Assembly: GCF_032598905.1 (NCBI RefSeq)
Contig: NZ_CP122458.1
Location: 1,426,001 to 1,490,000 of the forward strand
Source of the DNA: Streptomyces sp. 11x1
GTDB lineage: Bacteria; Actinomycetota; Actinomycetes; Streptomycetales; Streptomycetaceae
DNA: 64,000 nucleotides
Direction of reading: 5' to 3'
The translations under genes were made by a program, and so were the position numbers. The notes under the pieces were generated by a model, which was not told the DNA's origin, made no database searches, and was given only the letters and a program-made list of their open reading frames with translations. Of this stretch, positions 25,131 through 35,415 are shown one piece after another; the first letter of the stretch is position 1; every line of letters starts with the position of its first letter.

Positions 25131-25768
25131 GGCGTCTCTCCGGAGATGGTCGGCCCGAGGCACAACGCGGCGTTCGGGCTCTGCAGCAGGGTGTGGACGA
25201 ACAGGAGGTCGGCGCCGTCGTGGTCGGCGGCGGCGATGCGGTGCGGGGTCAGCGAGTCGAAGTGCGCGCTGTCCCCCGGCTCCAGCAGTTGCGCGGTGTC
25301 CCCGAGGCGCAGCCGCAGCCGCCCCTTGAGGACGTACAGCCACTCCTCGCCGGGATGCACCCGCACGATGTCGCCCTGCGAGCCGTGCGGCACATGGACG
25401 CGCAGCGCCTGCATCCCGCGCCCGGACGCGCCCGCCTGCCAGTACGTCCAGCCGCCGGCCCGGGTGGGCTCCATGTCGGACGCCCGTACCACGGCGTCCC
25501 GTTCGGCGACGGTCTCGCCGAGCAGTTCGGAGACGGTCGTACCGTAGACGCGGGCCAGCGCGAGCAGCATCGGCAGCGAGGGCTGGCGCTGTCCGGTCTC
25601 CAGCCGGGAGAGGTGGGCGGGTGACAGCCCGGCGGCGCGGGCGGCGGCCTCCAGGGTGAGGGCGGCCCGGCGGCGCAGGCCCCGCAGCTGCGGGGCGACG
25701 GCGGGCAGTTCCGTGTCGACCGGGGGCTCGGGAGGGTGCGTACCCTCGGAGGGGCTCATGCCCTCCAT
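25127..25768 (-). CDS. XRE-family regulator with C-terminal cupin domain
   Basis: 213 residues. Residues about 28-82 form a helix-turn-helix (LRRRAALTLEAAARAAGLSP then HLSRLETGQRQPSLPMLLAL). A cupin domain follows, with IVRVHPGEEWLYVLKGRLRL and LLEPGDSAHFDSLTPHRI, the two cupin motifs. Such proteins bind small molecules and often repress their own operon. ATG at 25768 is used; a second ATG nine bases on sits too close to GGAGGG. Two near-identical palindromes stand 13-47 bases upstream and are its probable autoregulatory site. Located at the end of the hopanoid operon, it may sense a hopanoid or polyamine-like ligand. Confidence 0.87.
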   Translation of the reverse strand: MEGMSPSEGTHPPEPPVDTELPAVAPQLRGLRRRAALTLEAAARAAGLSPAHLSRLETGQRQPSLPMLLALARVYGTTVSELLGETVAERDAVVRASDMEPTRAGGWTYWQAGASGRGMQALRVHVPHGSQGDIVRVHPGEEWLYVLKGRLRLRLGDTAQLLEPGDSAHFDSLTPHRIAAADHDGADLLFVHTLLQSPNAALCLGPTISGETP

Positions 25769-25780
25769 TCAGCCGCACCT

Positions 25781-25815
25781 TTGCCTCAGCGGCAAATTTC
25801 TTGCCTCAGAGGCAA
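25781..25815 (-). promoter_or_regulatory. Tandem palindromic operator of the XRE-cupin gene
   Basis: TTGCCTCAGCGGCAA (25781-25795) and TTGCCTCAGAGGCAA (25801-25815). The second is a perfect 15-base palindrome and the first has one mismatch. Centres are exactly 20 bases apart. They end 12 bases from the XRE start codon, in an 84-base gap, so they almost certainly control that gene. Confidence 0.75.
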
Positions 25816-25852
25816 ACCCCGGCGGGACCGCACCCCCGACCGCCCCCGCGGT

Positions 25853-27262
25853 TCAGCGGTTGGCGACCGCCTGCTTCACCAGTGTCCTGCCGAAGTCCCA
25901 CATCAGTCCGCCCCCGTTGTGCGCGTCGTCCATCACCTCCGTGAAGGCCGCGACGAACCGGTCCACCTCCCGTTCCCCGATGATCAGCGGTGGGATCAGC
26001 TTGATCACCTCCAGGTGGTCGCCCGAGACCTGGGTGAGGATGCGGTGCCGTCGCAGCAGCGGTACGACGACCATCTGGGCGAAGAGTCCCTTGCGGGCCG
26101 CCTGGAGCATGGTCCAGCGGCCGCGCAGCTTGAGCGAGCTGGGCCTGCCGAACTCGATGCCGATCATCAGACCACGACCGCGTACGTCGCTGAGCAGCTC
26201 GTACTTGTCGACCAGGGCCGTGAGCCTGCTCTTCAGCAGTTCCCCGGTGGTTCGGGCGTGCGCCACGATCCGCTCGTTCTCCATGACCGAGAGGACGGCG
26301 AGCCCGGCGGCCATGGCCTGGGCGTTGGAGCCGAAGCTCGCGGAGTGGACGAGGACCCGGTCCATCGACGAGTAGACCTTCTTGAAGATCCAGTCCTTGC
26401 CGAGGGTCGCGCCGACGGGGACATAGCCGCCGGAGAGCGCCTTGGCCACACAGACCAGGTCCGGTTCGACGCCGTCCTCGTGCTGGTAGGCGTAGAAGTC
26501 CCCGGTGCGGCCGAGCCCGGTCTGCACCTCGTCGACGATCAGCAGGGCCTTGTGCCGGTGCAGCAGTTCCTGGGCGGCGCGCAGATAGCCGGGCGGCGCC
26601 TCGTGCACGCCCTTGCCCTGGATGGGCTCGACGACGAGGGCGGCGACATCGCCCTTGCGCGCCTCCCTCTCCAGCGCGTCGAGATCACCGAGCGGTACGG
26701 CCGTGTCGGGGAGCAGCGGTGCGAAGCCGTCCCGGAAGCCGTCCTCGCCGTTGACGGAGAGCGAGCCGGTGGTGAGTCCGTGGAAGGCGTGCTCGCAGTA
26801 GAGGACGCGGGGTCTGCCGGTGGCGTACCGGGCGAACTTCAGCGCGGTCTCGACGGCCTCCGTGCCGCTGTTGCCGAAGAACACCCGGTCCAGGTGCGGG
26901 CTGTGGGTGAGCAGTCTCTCAGCGAGCAGTCCGGGCAGCGGCTGGCAGTCGAAGCGCGTCAGGTCGGCGAGCCCCGCGTCGAGCACGTCGTGCAGGGCCT
27001 TGCGGACCACGGGGTGGTGGCGGCCGAGCCCCATCACCCCGAACCCGGCGAGCATGTCGAGGTGGTCGGCCCCGTCCGTGTCCCAGAAGTACGCGCCCTC
27101 GGCCCGCTCGTAGACCTTGTCGAAGCCGATGGTGTGCAGCATGCGCGGGAGTTGGTGGTTGAGGTACCGGGCGTGGAGTTCGTAGCGTTCGGCTCCACGC
27201 TCGGCGAGGAGTGCGCCGAGGTCGAACTGCTCGGTGTCCGGCGCTGGTTCGAGGGTGGTCAT
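25853..27262 (-). CDS. Class III aminotransferase of hopanoid side-chain synthesis (HpnO-like)
   Basis: 469 residues of PLP fold type [19 protein letters not shown] is the phosphate-binding block, [14 protein letters not shown] carries the cofactor-binding Asp, and [14 protein letters not shown] contains the Schiff-base Lys. The start ATG overlaps the dxs stop and has GAGGAG eight bases upstream. In hopanoid clusters an aminotransferase converts the ribosylhopane or its aldehyde to aminobacteriohopanetriol; its place behind hpnG and hpnH supports that role. It is longer at both ends than ornithine-type transaminases. Substrate assignment rests on context. Confidence 0.85.
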   Translation of the reverse strand: MTTLEPAPDTEQFDLGALLAERGAERYELHARYLNHQLPRMLHTIGFDKVYERAEGAYFWDTDGADHLDMLAGFGVMGLGRHHPVVRKALHDVLDAGLADLTRFDCQPLPGLLAERLLTHSPHLDRVFFGNSGTEAVETALKFARYATGRPRVLYCEHAFHGLTTGSLSVNGEDGFRDGFAPLLPDTAVPLGDLDALEREARKGDVAALVVEPIQGKGVHEAPPGYLRAAQELLHRHKALLIVDEVQTGLGRTGDFYAYQHEDGVEPDLVCVAKALSGGYVPVGATLGKDWIFKKVYSSMDRVLVHSASFGSNAQAMAAGLAVLSVMENERIVAHARTTGELLKSRLTALVDKYELLSDVRGRGLMIGIEFGRPSSLKLRGRWTMLQAARKGLFAQMVVVPLLRRHRILTQVSGDHLEVIKLIPPLIIGEREVDRFVAAFTEVMDDAHNGGGLMWDFGRTLVKQAVANR

Positions 27263-29253
27263 TCCGGTTTCTCCTCGGCGGGTTCGGGCTTCGACGGGGG
27301 GTGCTCGGCGAAGTCGTCCCGGGCGGCCAGCGACGCGCTGATCCGTCCGGCGATCTCGACCGGCGTCAGCCCTATGTCCGCCAGCACCTCCGCGCGTTTG
27401 GCGTGCGCGAGGAACTGCTCCGGGATGCCGAACCGCCGTACGGGTACGTCGACCTCGGCGTCCCCCAGGGCGAGGGCGACGGCCGAACCGACGCCGGCGG
27501 CACGGCTGTTGTCCTCCACGACGGCCACCAGCCGGTGTTCGTCGGCGAGCCACGGCAGCGCCGGATCGACCGGCTTGACCCAGCGCGGGTCGACGACGGT
27601 GCAGCCGATGCCCCGTGTCCGGAGCAGTTCGGCGGTCTGGAGACACACCGACGCCATCACACCGACGGCGACGAGCAGCACCTGCGGGCGCTCCGAGGAC
27701 TCGGCGGTCCCCTCGGACGGGGAGAGGGTCCCCCCGGACGGCGAACGGGTCCTCCCGGACGGGGAGCGGTACAGCACGTCCATGCCGCCCACCCGCTCCA
27801 GGGACGGGATCTCCGGCCCGACCGACTCCTTGGGGAACCGGATCAGGGTGGGGGCGTCGTCCACGGCCACCGCTTCGCGCAGCTGTGCGCGCAGTTGCTC
27901 GGCGTCGCGGGGGGCGGCGATCCGCAGCCCCGGGACGACCTGGAGGACGGACATGTCCCACATGCCGTTGTGCGACGCACCATCGACACCGGTCACCCCG
28001 GCGCGGTCCAGGACGAAGGTGACTCCGCACCGGTGCAGGGCCACGTCCATCAGCAGTTGGTCGAAGGCCCGGTTGAGGAAGGTCGCGTAGACGGCCACGA
28101 CCGGATGCAGCCCGCCCGTCGCCAGCCCTGCGGCCGAGACCGCGGCGTGCTGCTCGGCGATCCCGACGTCCCAGACCCGATCGGGGAACTTCTCCGCGAA
28201 CCTGCCGAGGCCCACCGGGTGCAGCATGGCGGCCGTGATCGCCACGACGTCCTCGCGCTCGTCCCCGATCCGCACGATCTCGTCGCCGAAGACCGACGTC
28301 CAGGACGGTCCCCCGGCGGGCGTGAGCGGTTCGCAGGTCAGCGGGTCCATCACGCCGACGGTGTGGAAGTGGTCCTCCTCGTTCGCGAGGGCGGGCTCGT
28401 AGCCGCGGCCCTTCTGCGTCAGGCAGTGCACCAGGACGGGCCCGTGGAAGCGTTTGGCGCGGCGCAGCGCGGACTCGACCGCCCTGGTGTCGTGTCCGTC
28501 GATCGGTCCGACGTACTTCAGGCCCAGGTCCTCGAACATGCCCTGCGGCGCGAAAGCGTCCTTGAAGCCCTTCTTCGCCCCGTGCAGCGCCTCGTAGACC
28601 TCCCTGCCGACGATCGGGGTGCGCAGCAGGACGTCCTTGCCCCAGGCGAGGAACTGCTCGTAGCCGTCGGTGGTGCGCAGGGTCGCGAGGTGGTTGGCCA
28701 GGCCGCCGATGGTGGGCGAGTAGGAGCGTTCGTTGTCGTTGACGACGATGATGAGCGGCCGGTCCTTGGCGGCGGCGATGTTGTTGAGGGCCTCCCAGGC
28801 CATACCGCCGGTCAGGGCGCCGTCGCCGATGACCGCGACGACATGGCCCTCCTCCCCCCGCACCTGGCGGGCCTTGGCGAGGCCGTCCGCCCAGCCGAGG
28901 GCGGTGGAGGCGTGGCTGTTCTCGACGATGTCGTGCTCGGACTCCTCACGCGAGGGGTAGCCGGACAGGCCGCCCTTGCCGCGCAGCTTCGAAAAGTCCT
29001 GACGGCCCGTCAGAAGTTTGTGCACATAGCTCTGGTGACCGGTGTCCCAGACGATCCGGTCCACTGGTGATTCGAAGACCCGGTGGAGCGCGACCGACAG
29101 TTCCACCACCCCCAGGTTGGGCCCCAGGTGACCCCCGGTCCTGGCGACCGCGTGCACCAGGAACTCCCGGATCTCATCGGCCAGTTCCCCGAGTTCCGCC
29201 TCGGTCAGCGCCTTCAGGTCGCGCGGTTGCCGGATGCTCTCCAGAATCGTCAC
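27259..29253 (-). CDS. dxs: 1-deoxy-D-xylulose-5-phosphate synthase
   Basis: 664 residues. The ThDP motif [16 protein letters not shown], the N-terminal [19 protein letters not shown] and the Glu-containing VGIAEQHAA are all typical. It makes DXP from pyruvate and glyceraldehyde 3-phosphate, the first MEP-pathway step. An unusual low-complexity insert lies between the pyrimidine-binding and C-terminal domains, built of three 21-base repeats. A housekeeping copy is expected elsewhere in the genome, so this is probably a dedicated copy raising isoprenoid supply for hopanoids. It begins 40 bases after ispG and overlaps the aminotransferase start. Confidence 0.95.
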   Translation of the reverse strand: MTILESIRQPRDLKALTEAELGELADEIREFLVHAVARTGGHLGPNLGVVELSVALHRVFESPVDRIVWDTGHQSYVHKLLTGRQDFSKLRGKGGLSGYPSREESEHDIVENSHASTALGWADGLAKARQVRGEEGHVVAVIGDGALTGGMAWEALNNIAAAKDRPLIIVVNDNERSYSPTIGGLANHLATLRTTDGYEQFLAWGKDVLLRTPIVGREVYEALHGAKKGFKDAFAPQGMFEDLGLKYVGPIDGHDTRAVESALRRAKRFHGPVLVHCLTQKGRGYEPALANEEDHFHTVGVMDPLTCEPLTPAGGPSWTSVFGDEIVRIGDEREDVVAITAAMLHPVGLGRFAEKFPDRVWDVGIAEQHAAVSAAGLATGGLHPVVAVYATFLNRAFDQLLMDVALHRCGVTFVLDRAGVTGVDGASHNGMWDMSVLQVVPGLRIAAPRDAEQLRAQLREAVAVDDAPTLIRFPKESVGPEIPSLERVGGMDVLYRSPSGRTRSPSGGTLSPSEGTAESSERPQVLLVAVGVMASVCLQTAELLRTRGIGCTVVDPRWVKPVDPALPWLADEHRLVAVVEDNSRAAGVGSAVALALGDAEVDVPVRRFGIPEQFLAHAKRAEVLADIGLTPVEIAGRISASLAARDDFAEHPPSKPEPAEEKPE
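27706..27768 (-). repeat. Three 21-base tandem repeats inside dxs
   Basis: Units at 27706-27726, 27727-27747 and 27748-27768 differ at a few positions. They encode [14 protein letters not shown] and LSPSEGT in an inter-domain linker. The repeat length is a multiple of three, so gain or loss keeps the frame. Confidence 0.85.
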
Positions 29254-29293
29254 GTCGGGCCCCCTCTCGGTCCGTGCTCTTCAGCCCGTGTCG

Positions 29294-30451
29294 TCAACTC
29301 ACGGTGACCGCCGGTTCCCCCGACGCGACGCCGTCCTTCTCCATCTGCTCGGCGATCTTCATCGCCTCGTCGATGAGGGTCTCCACGATCTTCGACTCGG
29401 GCACGGTCCTGATGACCTCGCCCTTGACGAAGATCTGCCCCTTGCCGTTGCCGGAGGCGACCCCCAGGTCCGCCTCCCGCGCCTCCCCGGGGCCGTTGAC
29501 GACGCAGCCCATGACCGCGACCCGCAACGGGACCTCCATGCCTTCCAGACCGGCGGTCACCTCGTCCGCCAGCCGGTACACATCGACCTGCGCCCGCCCG
29601 CACGAGGGGCACGAGACGATCTCCAGCCGCCGCTGCCGCAGGTTCAGCGCTTCCAGGATCTGGATGCCGACCTTGATCTCCTCGACCGGCGGGGCGCTCA
29701 GCGAGACCCGGATCGTGTCGCCGATCCCCTCGCTGAGCAACGCCCCGAAGGCGACGGCGGACTTGATCGTGCCCTGGAAGGCCGGACCGGCCTCCGTCAC
29801 GCCCAGATGCAACGGGTAGTCGCACCGGGCGGCAAGCTGCCGGTACGCCTCGATCATCACGACGGGGTCGTTGTGCTTGACCGAGATCTTGATGTCCCGG
29901 AAGTCGTGCTCCTCGAACAGCGACGCCTCCCACAGCGCGGACTCCACCAGCGCCTCGGGCGTGGCCCTGCCGTACTTCTGAAGCAGCCGCCGGTCGAGCG
30001 AGCCGGCGTTGACCCCGATCCGGATCGGGGTGTCGTGGTCCTTCGCCGCCCGCGCGATCTCCTTGACCTTGTCGTCGAACTGCTTGATGTTGCCGGGGTT
30101 CACCCGTACCGCCGCGCAGCCGGCCTCGATCGCCGCGAAGACGTACTTCGGCTGGAAGTGGATGTCCGCGATCACGGGGATCTGCGACTTGCGGGCGATG
30201 GTGGCGAGGGCGTCCGCGTCGTCCTGCGTGGGGCAGGCGACCCGGACGATCTGGCAGCCGGACGCGGTGAGTTCGGCGATCTGCTGCAGGGTGGCGCCGA
30301 CGTCCGACGTACGGGTCGTCGTCATCGACTGCACCGACACCGGGGCCCCGCCCCCCACGGCCACCGGGCCGACCTGGATGCGCCGCGAGGTGCGGCGCTG
30401 CGCGATCGGCCGGACGGGCAGCTCGGGGACGCCCAGCGACACGGCGGTCAT
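29294..30451 (-). CDS. ispG: 4-hydroxy-3-methylbut-2-enyl diphosphate synthase
   Basis: 385 residues. [13 protein letters not shown] near the start is the family signature, and the [4Fe-4S] ligands lie in [13 protein letters not shown] and [10 protein letters not shown] near the C-terminus. It performs the penultimate MEP step, reducing MEcPP to HMBPP. The ATG at 30451 has a purine-rich AGGGG before it, and a GTG one codon earlier is also possible. It starts a few bases after hpnH. As with dxs, this is likely a second, pathway-dedicated copy. Confidence 0.95.
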   Translation of the reverse strand: MTAVSLGVPELPVRPIAQRRTSRRIQVGPVAVGGGAPVSVQSMTTTRTSDVGATLQQIAELTASGCQIVRVACPTQDDADALATIARKSQIPVIADIHFQPKYVFAAIEAGCAAVRVNPGNIKQFDDKVKEIARAAKDHDTPIRIGVNAGSLDRRLLQKYGRATPEALVESALWEASLFEEHDFRDIKISVKHNDPVVMIEAYRQLAARCDYPLHLGVTEAGPAFQGTIKSAVAFGALLSEGIGDTIRVSLSAPPVEEIKVGIQILEALNLRQRRLEIVSCPSCGRAQVDVYRLADEVTAGLEGMEVPLRVAVMGCVVNGPGEAREADLGVASGNGKGQIFVKGEVIRTVPESKIVETLIDEAMKIAEQMEKDGVASGEPAVTVS

Positions 30452-30455
30452 CACA

Positions 30456-31487
30456 TCACCCCTGGTTCCCGTGGTTCGAGGAGACGGTCTCGCGCAGGGC
30501 GCGCAGGGATTCCTTCAGCGATCCCATGGTGGCGAGGACGGCGGTCGGTTCGTAGCCGCAGTGCGCCATGCAGTTGGCGCAGCGCGGGTCCTTGCCCCGG
30601 CCGTACGCGTCCCAGTCGGTGTCCTCGATCAGTTCCCGGTACGTCGTGACGTACCCGTCGCTCATCAGGTAGCAGGGCCGCTGCCAGCCGAAGAGCGAGT
30701 AGTTGGGGATGGCCCACGCCGTGCACGGGAAGTCGACCCTGCCCTCCAGGAAGTCGAGGAACAGGGGTGAGTGGTTGAGCCGCCAGCGCCGCCGGTTGCC
30801 GCCGGAGAAGGCCTTCTTGAACAGTTCGCGGGTCTGCTCGACGCCGAGGAAGTGCTCCTGGTCGGGGGCCTTCTCGTAGGCGTAGGCGGGCGAGATCATC
30901 ATCTCGTCGACCTTGAGGTCGTCGTTGAGGAAGTTCAGAACCTCGATGACGGTCTGCGGGGTGTCGGTGTTGAAGAAGGTGGAGTTGGTGGTCACCCGGA
31001 AGCCGCGCCGCTTCGCCTCCTTGATGGCGGCCACGGCCTCGTCGAACACCCCCTCCTTCGCCACGGACTCGTCGTGCCGCTCCCGCAGCCCGTCGATGTG
31101 CACCGCGAACGCGAAGTACGGCGAGGGCTTGAACTTGTCCATCTTCTTGCGCATGAGCAGGGCGTTGGTGCACAGGAAGACGTACTTCCGCCTCGCCACC
31201 AACTGCCGCACGATCTCGTCGATCTTCGGGTGCATCAGGGGCTCGCCGCCGGCGATCGACACCATCGGCGCGCCGGACTCCAGAACGGCGCCCACGGCCT
31301 GCGCCACCGGCATGCGCTGCTTCAGCACACCCGCCGGGTGCTGGATCTTGCCGCAGCCCTCGCACTTCAGATTGCAGGCGTAGAGCGGTTCCAGCTCGAC
31401 GATCAGCGGGAACTTGTCCCGCTTGCGGAGCTTCTGTTCGGCGAGATACGTCGCCACCTTGATGGACTGGCGGAGCGGCATGGCCAT
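30456..31487 (-). CDS. hpnH: Adenosyl-hopene transferase, radical SAM
   Basis: 343 residues. The radical-SAM cluster motif is CNLKCEGC (Cys38, 42, 45), and a C-terminal Cys cluster [15 protein letters not shown] is characteristic of HpnH. It couples diploptene to a 5'-deoxyadenosyl radical to form adenosylhopane, the first step of C35 hopanoid side-chain building. ATG at 31487 follows GGAGGTGA by five bases, a strong site; longer frames lack one. It lies five bases after hpnG and just before ispG. Confidence 0.95.
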   Translation of the reverse strand: MAMPLRQSIKVATYLAEQKLRKRDKFPLIVELEPLYACNLKCEGCGKIQHPAGVLKQRMPVAQAVGAVLESGAPMVSIAGGEPLMHPKIDEIVRQLVARRKYVFLCTNALLMRKKMDKFKPSPYFAFAVHIDGLRERHDESVAKEGVFDEAVAAIKEAKRRGFRVTTNSTFFNTDTPQTVIEVLNFLNDDLKVDEMMISPAYAYEKAPDQEHFLGVEQTRELFKKAFSGGNRRRWRLNHSPLFLDFLEGRVDFPCTAWAIPNYSLFGWQRPCYLMSDGYVTTYRELIEDTDWDAYGRGKDPRCANCMAHCGYEPTAVLATMGSLKESLRALRETVSSNHGNQG

Positions 31488-31492
31488 CTGGC

Positions 31493-32137
31493 TCACCTCC
31501 TGGGGAGCAGCAAGGAACGGTGCCATTCGTAGTAAGCGGGGAGGACAGCACGAAGGACGCGGAAGGCTGATATTCCACCGCGTACCGTGCCGATCCGGAC
31601 CAGTTCATGTTCTGGAGCGTCCACGACCACCCGGACGGCCGCAACCGGGCGTGCGCCCGATCTCACGGCGCGGTGGAGCGTGACGGCGGATTCCATGTCG
31701 ACCGCGATCGCGCCGGTCGCGAACAGGTCCGACCGTTCCTGCCCCCGTACGACATGGTCCGATCCGGTGAGCGGGCCGGTGTGGATCGTGCGCCCCGGTA
31801 CGGCCTTCGCCAGCTCCTTGACCAGCAGTTCGGTACCCACGCAGGGCGTGACGGCGCCGTCGGGTCCCCGGGCCTCCTCGGCGACGACCAGGTCGCCGGG
31901 GTGCATGCCCGGGGCGAGTCCGGCGCAGAACCCGGTGGCCAGGACCGCCGCGTCGCGCATCTCGGGGCCGGCGAGCAGCCGGGCGACGGACCGCTCGGCG
32001 GCCCGGGGCCCCATGCCGGTGCGCAGGACGGTGACCGGGCCCCCGGCGCCGCCCCGGTCGCCGCTGCGCAGGGCGAGGTGCTCGATGCCGAGCGCGCAGG
32101 CGATCAGCAGCGGGACCGGGGCGGCGGGCGTGTCCAT
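31493..32137 (-). CDS. hpnG: Hopanoid-associated nucleoside phosphorylase
   Basis: 214 residues of the PNP/UDP phosphorylase superfamily. Blocks include RTGMGPRAAERSVARLL, FCAGLAPGMHPGDLVVAEE and the nucleoside-site AVDMESAVTL. HpnG removes adenine from adenosylhopane to give ribosylhopane or its phosphorylated form. The start ATG overlaps the stop of the cyclase gene (TGATG), so it is coupled. Being between cyclase and hpnH matches the known order in actinobacterial hopanoid clusters. Confidence 0.92.
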   Translation of the reverse strand: MDTPAAPVPLLIACALGIEHLALRSGDRGGAGGPVTVLRTGMGPRAAERSVARLLAGPEMRDAAVLATGFCAGLAPGMHPGDLVVAEEARGPDGAVTPCVGTELLVKELAKAVPGRTIHTGPLTGSDHVVRGQERSDLFATGAIAVDMESAVTLHRAVRSGARPVAAVRVVVDAPEHELVRIGTVRGGISAFRVLRAVLPAYYEWHRSLLLPRR

Positions 32138-34131
32138 CAGCGGCCCTGGGCTGTGAGGACCGCCGGTTCGCCGTGGACGTACCGGCCGAGCGCCGTGAGC
32201 GGGAAGACCTGCCGGTAGAGGTGGTAATTGATCGAGAAGTCCCAGGGGAAGCCGGTGCCGGTGAAGTACGGCTCGTCCCAGGAGCCGTCCTCCCGCTGGG
32301 TCTGGGCCAGCCACTCGACGCCGCGTTCGGTGGACTTGGCGTCCCGCTCCCCCGCCGCCAGCAGCGCGAGCAGCGCCCACGCGGTCTGGGAGGCGGTGGA
32401 GGCGCCCTTGCCGCCCCACTCGGCGGGGTCGGGGTAGGACCGCAGGTCCTCGCCCCAGCCGCCGTCGTCGTTCTGCACGGTCTCCAGCCAGGCCACGGCC
32501 CGGCGGATCGCGGGGTGCGCGGCGGGCAGCCCGGCGGTCACCAGCGCGGGGACCACCGAGCCGGTGCCGTACACGTAGTTGACGCCCCAGCGCCCGAACC
32601 ACGCGCCGTTCAGCTCCTGTTCGGCGAGCAGCCACTCGATGGCGCGCCGGGTGCGCGGGTCGTGGGACAGGCCCTCGACCGCGAGCATCTCCACCACGTG
32701 CGCCGTGACGTCGGCGGAGGGCGGGTCGATGACCTCGCCGAAGTCGCAGAACGGCAGCCGGTTGGGGAACGGGCTGGTGTTGTCGACGTCGAAGGCGCCC
32801 CAGGCCCCGTTGCGCGACTGCATGCCGACGGTCCAGCGCACCCCCCGCCGGACGGCCTTCGCCACGCGCTCCGGGTCGGGGTGGGCCACCCGGCGCAGCG
32901 CGAGGACGACCTCGGCGGTGTCGTCGATGTCGGGGTAGTTGTCGTTGTGGAACTCGAAGGCCCAGCCACCCGGCGGGAGTTGGGGACGCTTCACCGCCCA
33001 GTCGCCGGGGCGGACGATCTCCTCCCCGAGCATCCAGTCGGCGGCTCTGACGAGTTGGGGGTGGTCGGCGGGCAGGCCCGCGTCGGCGAGCGCGATGGTG
33101 GCGAGGCAGGTGTCCCAGACCGGCGACTGGCAGGCCTCGATCATCCGGGCCCCGTCCTCGCGCCACACGGCGAACCGGTCGAGCGACTCCAGCCCGGCGC
33201 GCATCACGGGGTGGTGGAGGTCGTAGCCGAGCAGGTGCAGCGCGATCAGCGAGTACACGGCCGGGGGCTGGATGCCGCCCCAGCAGCCGTCGTTCTCCTG
33301 CCGTTCGACGATCCAGCGGGCCGCGCTGTTCATCGCGGCCTTGCGCAGCCGCTTCAGCGCCACCTTGTGGTAGCCGTGCAGGAGCCGGTCGATCCTCTGG
33401 AAGGCACCCTCCCAACTACCCAATGGATCAAGGGGCTTGGGCGGGTTCGGGCGCCCGGGGTCGGTGTGCAGCTCGTCCAGCGGGAACGGCGCGGGCCGCA
33501 CGGGACGCTTCGCCGAGACCACCGTCAGCGGGACGATCGTCTGCCTCGCCCAGCAGCCGAAGTCGTAGATGTTCAGCGGCATCCACTTCGGGAACCAGAT
33601 GATCTCCGGCGGCATCTCTGGCAGGTCGTCCCACTTCCACCAGCCGAACAGCGCCAGCCAGATACGGGTGAAGACCCGGGCTGCGGCGATCCCGCCCCGC
33701 TCGCGGATCCACGCGGAGGCCCGCGCCATGTGCGGCGCGCCGGGGTCGTCCCCGGCCAGCCGCAGCGCGACGTACGCCTCGACGGTGGCGGAGAGGTCGG
33801 GCGGGCCGCCGTGGAAGGTGGCCCAGGTTCCGTCCGGGCGCTGCTCGCCTCTGATGAACAGGGCGGCCGCATGGGTGGTCTTCTCGTCGCGGATGCCGAG
33901 GAACTGACGGAGCAGCAGGTCCTCGGCGTCCATGGTGACGTTGGTCTCCAGGTCGCCCTTCCACCAGCCCTGGGCGTCCTGCCGGGCGAGGAGGAAGTCG
34001 GTGGCGCGTCGTACGGCGAGCGCGGCGGCGTCCTGGCCCCCTGCCGCCGGCGGGGTGTCCTGGTCGGTGTCGCTGGCCGAGGGGGCTCGGGGCGGCAGTG
34101 CCCCGGTGCTTCCGTCGGTCGTCGCTGTCAT
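32137..34131 (-). CDS. shc: Squalene-hopene cyclase
   Basis: 664 residues. The catalytic DxDD is DIDD at 401-404, which protonates squalene, and repeated QW motifs (for example QNDDGGWGE, QELNGAWFGRWG, QREDGSWDE) are spread over the protein. The C-terminal FTGTGFPWDFSINYHLYRQ is the hallmark end of bacterial cyclases. It makes hopene/hopanol at the inner membrane. The ATG at 34131 follows AAGGGGAAG; an upstream in-frame start adds only low-complexity sequence. A hairpin-bearing gap of 138 bases separates it from the polyprenyl synthase. Confidence 0.97.
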   Translation of the reverse strand: MTATTDGSTGALPPRAPSASDTDQDTPPAAGGQDAAALAVRRATDFLLARQDAQGWWKGDLETNVTMDAEDLLLRQFLGIRDEKTTHAAALFIRGEQRPDGTWATFHGGPPDLSATVEAYVALRLAGDDPGAPHMARASAWIRERGGIAAARVFTRIWLALFGWWKWDDLPEMPPEIIWFPKWMPLNIYDFGCWARQTIVPLTVVSAKRPVRPAPFPLDELHTDPGRPNPPKPLDPLGSWEGAFQRIDRLLHGYHKVALKRLRKAAMNSAARWIVERQENDGCWGGIQPPAVYSLIALHLLGYDLHHPVMRAGLESLDRFAVWREDGARMIEACQSPVWDTCLATIALADAGLPADHPQLVRAADWMLGEEIVRPGDWAVKRPQLPPGGWAFEFHNDNYPDIDDTAEVVLALRRVAHPDPERVAKAVRRGVRWTVGMQSRNGAWGAFDVDNTSPFPNRLPFCDFGEVIDPPSADVTAHVVEMLAVEGLSHDPRTRRAIEWLLAEQELNGAWFGRWGVNYVYGTGSVVPALVTAGLPAAHPAIRRAVAWLETVQNDDGGWGEDLRSYPDPAEWGGKGASTASQTAWALLALLAAGERDAKSTERGVEWLAQTQREDGSWDEPYFTGTGFPWDFSINYHLYRQVFPLTALGRYVHGEPAVLTAQGR

Positions 34132-34181
34132 GGCTTCCCCTTCGTGCAGTGGACGGATCTCTCTGCGGTGGGTCAGCCGTC

Positions 34182-34214
34182 GGCCGGTGCGTGTCCGGTG
34201 ACGGGGCACCGGCC
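34182..34214 (-). terminator. Hairpin between polyprenyl synthase and cyclase genes
   Basis: GGCCGGTGC (34182-34190) pairs perfectly with GCACCGGCC (34206-34214), loop 15 bases. In the only long gap within the hopanoid operon, it could attenuate transcription or stabilise an RNA end. Confidence 0.4.
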
Positions 34215-34269
34215 GGCGACTACGCGAGGGCTATTCGACCGATGACGGTCGGCTCCTGGGGGATGGCAA

Positions 34270-35415
34270 TCATCTCTTCCGTACGACGACGAAGTCCGCG
34301 AGGGCCGCGAACTCCTCCCGGACCCGCTCGGGCATCCGGATCGAGTCCAGCGCATCGACGGCGATCCGGTGCTGGCGGCGTGCCTCCTCGACGGCCCACT
34401 CGCGGCCGCCCGCCTCCTCGATGAGGGCGGCGCGCGCGGCGAACTCCGCCTCGGAGAAGTTCTCGAAGTCGCTGGCCTTGGCGTCGGCGGCGAGGAGTTC
34501 GCCCAGCTGCTCGGAGGCCGGGCCGCCGGCCGCGAGCGCGGCCACGACGGGCAGGGACTTCTTGCGCTGGCGCAGATCGCTCCAGGTCTGCTTGCCCGTG
34601 GACACCGGGTCGCCCCAGATGCCCAGCAGATCGTCCACGGCCTGGAAGGCGAGGCCGAGGTGGTAGCCGTACCTCTCCAGCGTGTCGGCGGTGTGGTCGT
34701 CCGCACCTCCGAGGACCGCGCCGATGGAGCAGGCGCAGGCGAGCAGGGCGCCGGTCTTGTTGCCCTCCATCTCCAGGCACTCCTCGACGGTGACCCGCTC
34801 GCGGTGCTCGTAGGAGATGTCCTGGGCCTGTCCGTCGATGAGCGCGCGGGTCGCCGTGGTGACGCGGCGGGTGGCGCGGGCCGCCTCGGCGGTGCCCAGT
34901 TCGAGGAGGATCTCGTTGGCCAGGACCATCAGCGCGTCGCCGACGAGGATGGCCTGCGCGGGGCCGTGCACCTTCCACACGGTGTCGCGGTGGCGGCGCT
35001 GCTCGTCGCCGTCCATCAGGTCGTCGTGCAGCAGCGAGAAGTTGTGCACCAGCTCCACGGCCACCGCGCCGGGGATGCCGACCTCGGGCGCGGCGCCGGT
35101 GACCTCGGCGGACATGACGGCGAGCGCGGGGCGTACGGCCTTGCCGCCGTCGCCGTCCGCCGGGTTGCCGTGGGCGTCGATCCAGCCGAAGTGGTAGGCG
35201 GCGACGGTGTCCATGGGGGGCGCCAGCCGGTCGACGGCCGCCCGCAGCACGGGGGTGGCCAGGGTCCGCCCGCGCTCCAGGAGCGCGGTCACGTCCACCG
35301 CGGTCCTCGCGGCGGCCGTCACGGCCGGGGGCACAGTGGGCACAGTCTCTCCAGAGGTCGATGTGTTCGCGGTACCGAGAGTGCGGTCGCCGGTCCGGTG
35401 TGCTTCGAGCGTCAT
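34270..35415 (-). CDS. Polyprenyl (farnesyl-type) diphosphate synthase
   Basis: 381 residues. Both aspartate-rich motifs are present: the first in NFSLLHDDLMDGD and the second in FQAVDDLLGIWGD. The first has two residues between its aspartate pairs (DDxxD), as in bacterial type I short-chain synthases. In this operon the product should be farnesyl diphosphate, feeding HpnD. About 50 N-terminal residues are low-complexity and species-variable. Start ATG at 35415 overlaps the stop of hpnE and follows GGAGG. Chain length is inferred from context rather than from residues. Confidence 0.92.
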   Translation of the reverse strand: MTLEAHRTGDRTLGTANTSTSGETVPTVPPAVTAAARTAVDVTALLERGRTLATPVLRAAVDRLAPPMDTVAAYHFGWIDAHGNPADGDGGKAVRPALAVMSAEVTGAAPEVGIPGAVAVELVHNFSLLHDDLMDGDEQRRHRDTVWKVHGPAQAILVGDALMVLANEILLELGTAEAARATRRVTTATRALIDGQAQDISYEHRERVTVEECLEMEGNKTGALLACACSIGAVLGGADDHTADTLERYGYHLGLAFQAVDDLLGIWGDPVSTGKQTWSDLRQRKKSLPVVAALAAGGPASEQLGELLAADAKASDFENFSEAEFAARAALIEEAGGREWAVEEARRQHRIAVDALDSIRMPERVREEFAALADFVVVRKR

